Shown one piece after another: positions 5,973-6,353 of a stretch of 6,353 bases of DNA. The stretch's first letter is position 1, and every line of letters starts with the position of its first letter. Below the pieces are notes generated by a model. That model was not told the DNA's origin, did no database searches, and was given only the letters and a program-made list of their open reading frames with translations. This DNA comes from Bacteroidales bacterium (GTDB taxonomy: Bacteria; Bacteroidota; Bacteroidia; Bacteroidales; JALTDM01). The stretch is taken from the NCBI GenBank assembly GCA_026996635.1, contig JALWKH010000282.1, positions 7,249 to 13,601 of the forward strand. The letters are read 5' to 3'. The position numbers and the translations under genes are program-made.

Positions 5973-6353
5973 TTTTATCGGGTTTTGCACCTATTGTTTC
6001 GGTTACTTTGCCCGCAAGATAAGACCCTATAGATCCGCATTTGTCCATAGAGAATCCTTTGGTCAAGCCGAACAAAAATCCCGCTGCATAAAAATCTCCC
6101 GCACCTGTGGTATCTACAGGATTTACTTTTATGGCAGGAACCTTATAAACTTTGCCGTCGTATTTTATCATAGAACCGTTTTCGCCGATTTTCACAACAG
6201 AAATTGTTACATCTTCGGCAATTTTATGCAGTGCTTCTTCGGGTTCAAGTCCGGTAAATGCTTTTGCTTCTTCTTCGTTGGCAAAAACTATATCGACATA
6301 ATTTTTTATGATTTTTTCCAAAAATTCCTTTTTGTCTTCCACCACATTATAAC
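5941..6353 (-). CDS. PfkB/ribokinase-family sugar or nucleoside kinase, 5'-partial (C-terminal part)
   Basis: C-terminal part of a cytoplasmic kinase that transfers phosphate from ATP to a sugar or nucleoside; adenosine-kinase-like enzymes are the closest remembered resemblance. The frame is open to the window end, so the GTG at 6345 is internal and the true start lies beyond. Numbering from that GTG: VDIVFANEEEAKAFTG (17-32) carries the N-x-x-E magnesium/phosphate motif, and VDTTGAGDFYAAGF (77-90) is PfkB signature 2 with the anion hole GAG and catalytic base D84. The tail GSYLAGKVTETIGAKPDKNVWEEIKKLY looks like a complete family ending, so the 32-nt overlap with the lipoprotein gene is not due to a broken C-terminus. 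Family length is about 300-330 residues, so roughly 190 are missing. The substrate cannot be decided without the N-terminal half. Confidence 0.9.
   Translation of the reverse strand, partial: YNVVEDKKEFLEKIIKNYVDIVFANEEEAKAFTGLEPEEALHKIAEDVTISVVKIGENGSMIKYDGKVYKVPAIKVNPVDTTGAGDFYAAGFLFGLTKGFSMDKCGSIGSYLAGKVTETIGAKPDKNVWEEIKKLY

Noticed and set aside
5973..5990. GTG at 5990 as start of the binding lipoprotein
   Set aside because: It would add six residues before a compact signal peptide and lengthen the overlap with the kinase gene to 50 nt; the ATG at 5972 gives a normal 24-residue lipoprotein signal.

Overview
The window looks like a piece of an AT-rich genome from the Bacteroidota, most likely Bacteroidales or a near relative. 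This rests on protein resemblance from memory, not on a search. The RecD-like helicase, the PfkB-family kinase (NEEEA and DTTGAGD motifs), the exported 'DDGTW' protein and the lipoprotein-type solute-binding protein all have the look of Bacteroidales proteins. One good match to the Bacteroidota promoter (TTTG-N19-21-TAnnTTTG) also fits.

Left part (1-1965, plus strand): the C-terminal six-sevenths or so of a RecD-like superfamily 1 helicase, cut by the window start, overlaps by 14 nt a gene for a divergent family-1-type uracil-DNA glycosylase. Together they look like a small DNA-repair operon. It ends 2 nt from a convergent minus-strand gene for a small exported protein of unknown function (1968-2600). 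That gene has its own predicted promoter and a leader hairpin closed by a GAAA tetraloop.

Middle (2601-3507): about 900 nt without a credible gene but dense in short palindromes. Two units of about 56 nt (2835-2890 and 3295-3351) face each other in inverted orientation. Each has a GGCTAAAGCC box and, 29-30 nt away, a hairpin around CTTAAAAG whose outer stem differs in sequence but stays paired. A third, truncated unit lies at 2924-2963. Between them sit a nested palindromic repeat (2983-3133) and a run of adjacent hairpins (3183-3227). I read this as a REP-like or MITE-like non-coding mobile or repeat element; it is the least ordinary part of the window.

Right part (3508-6353, minus strand): an apparent operon, transcribed from right to left. 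It has the C-terminal end of a PfkB-family sugar/nucleoside kinase (cut by the window end), an overlapping gene for a family 5 (oligopeptide-type) substrate-binding lipoprotein, and after 53 nt an acyl-ACP thioesterase. The 53-nt gap is mostly a perfect 17-bp tandem duplication. No permease or ATPase for the binding protein is visible here.

No rRNA, tRNA, CRISPR array or transposase gene was seen. The genes are mostly housekeeping, and I see no convincing new multi-gene system. The points worth following up are the structured repeat region, the unusual glycosylase active-site loop, and the helicase-glycosylase coupling.
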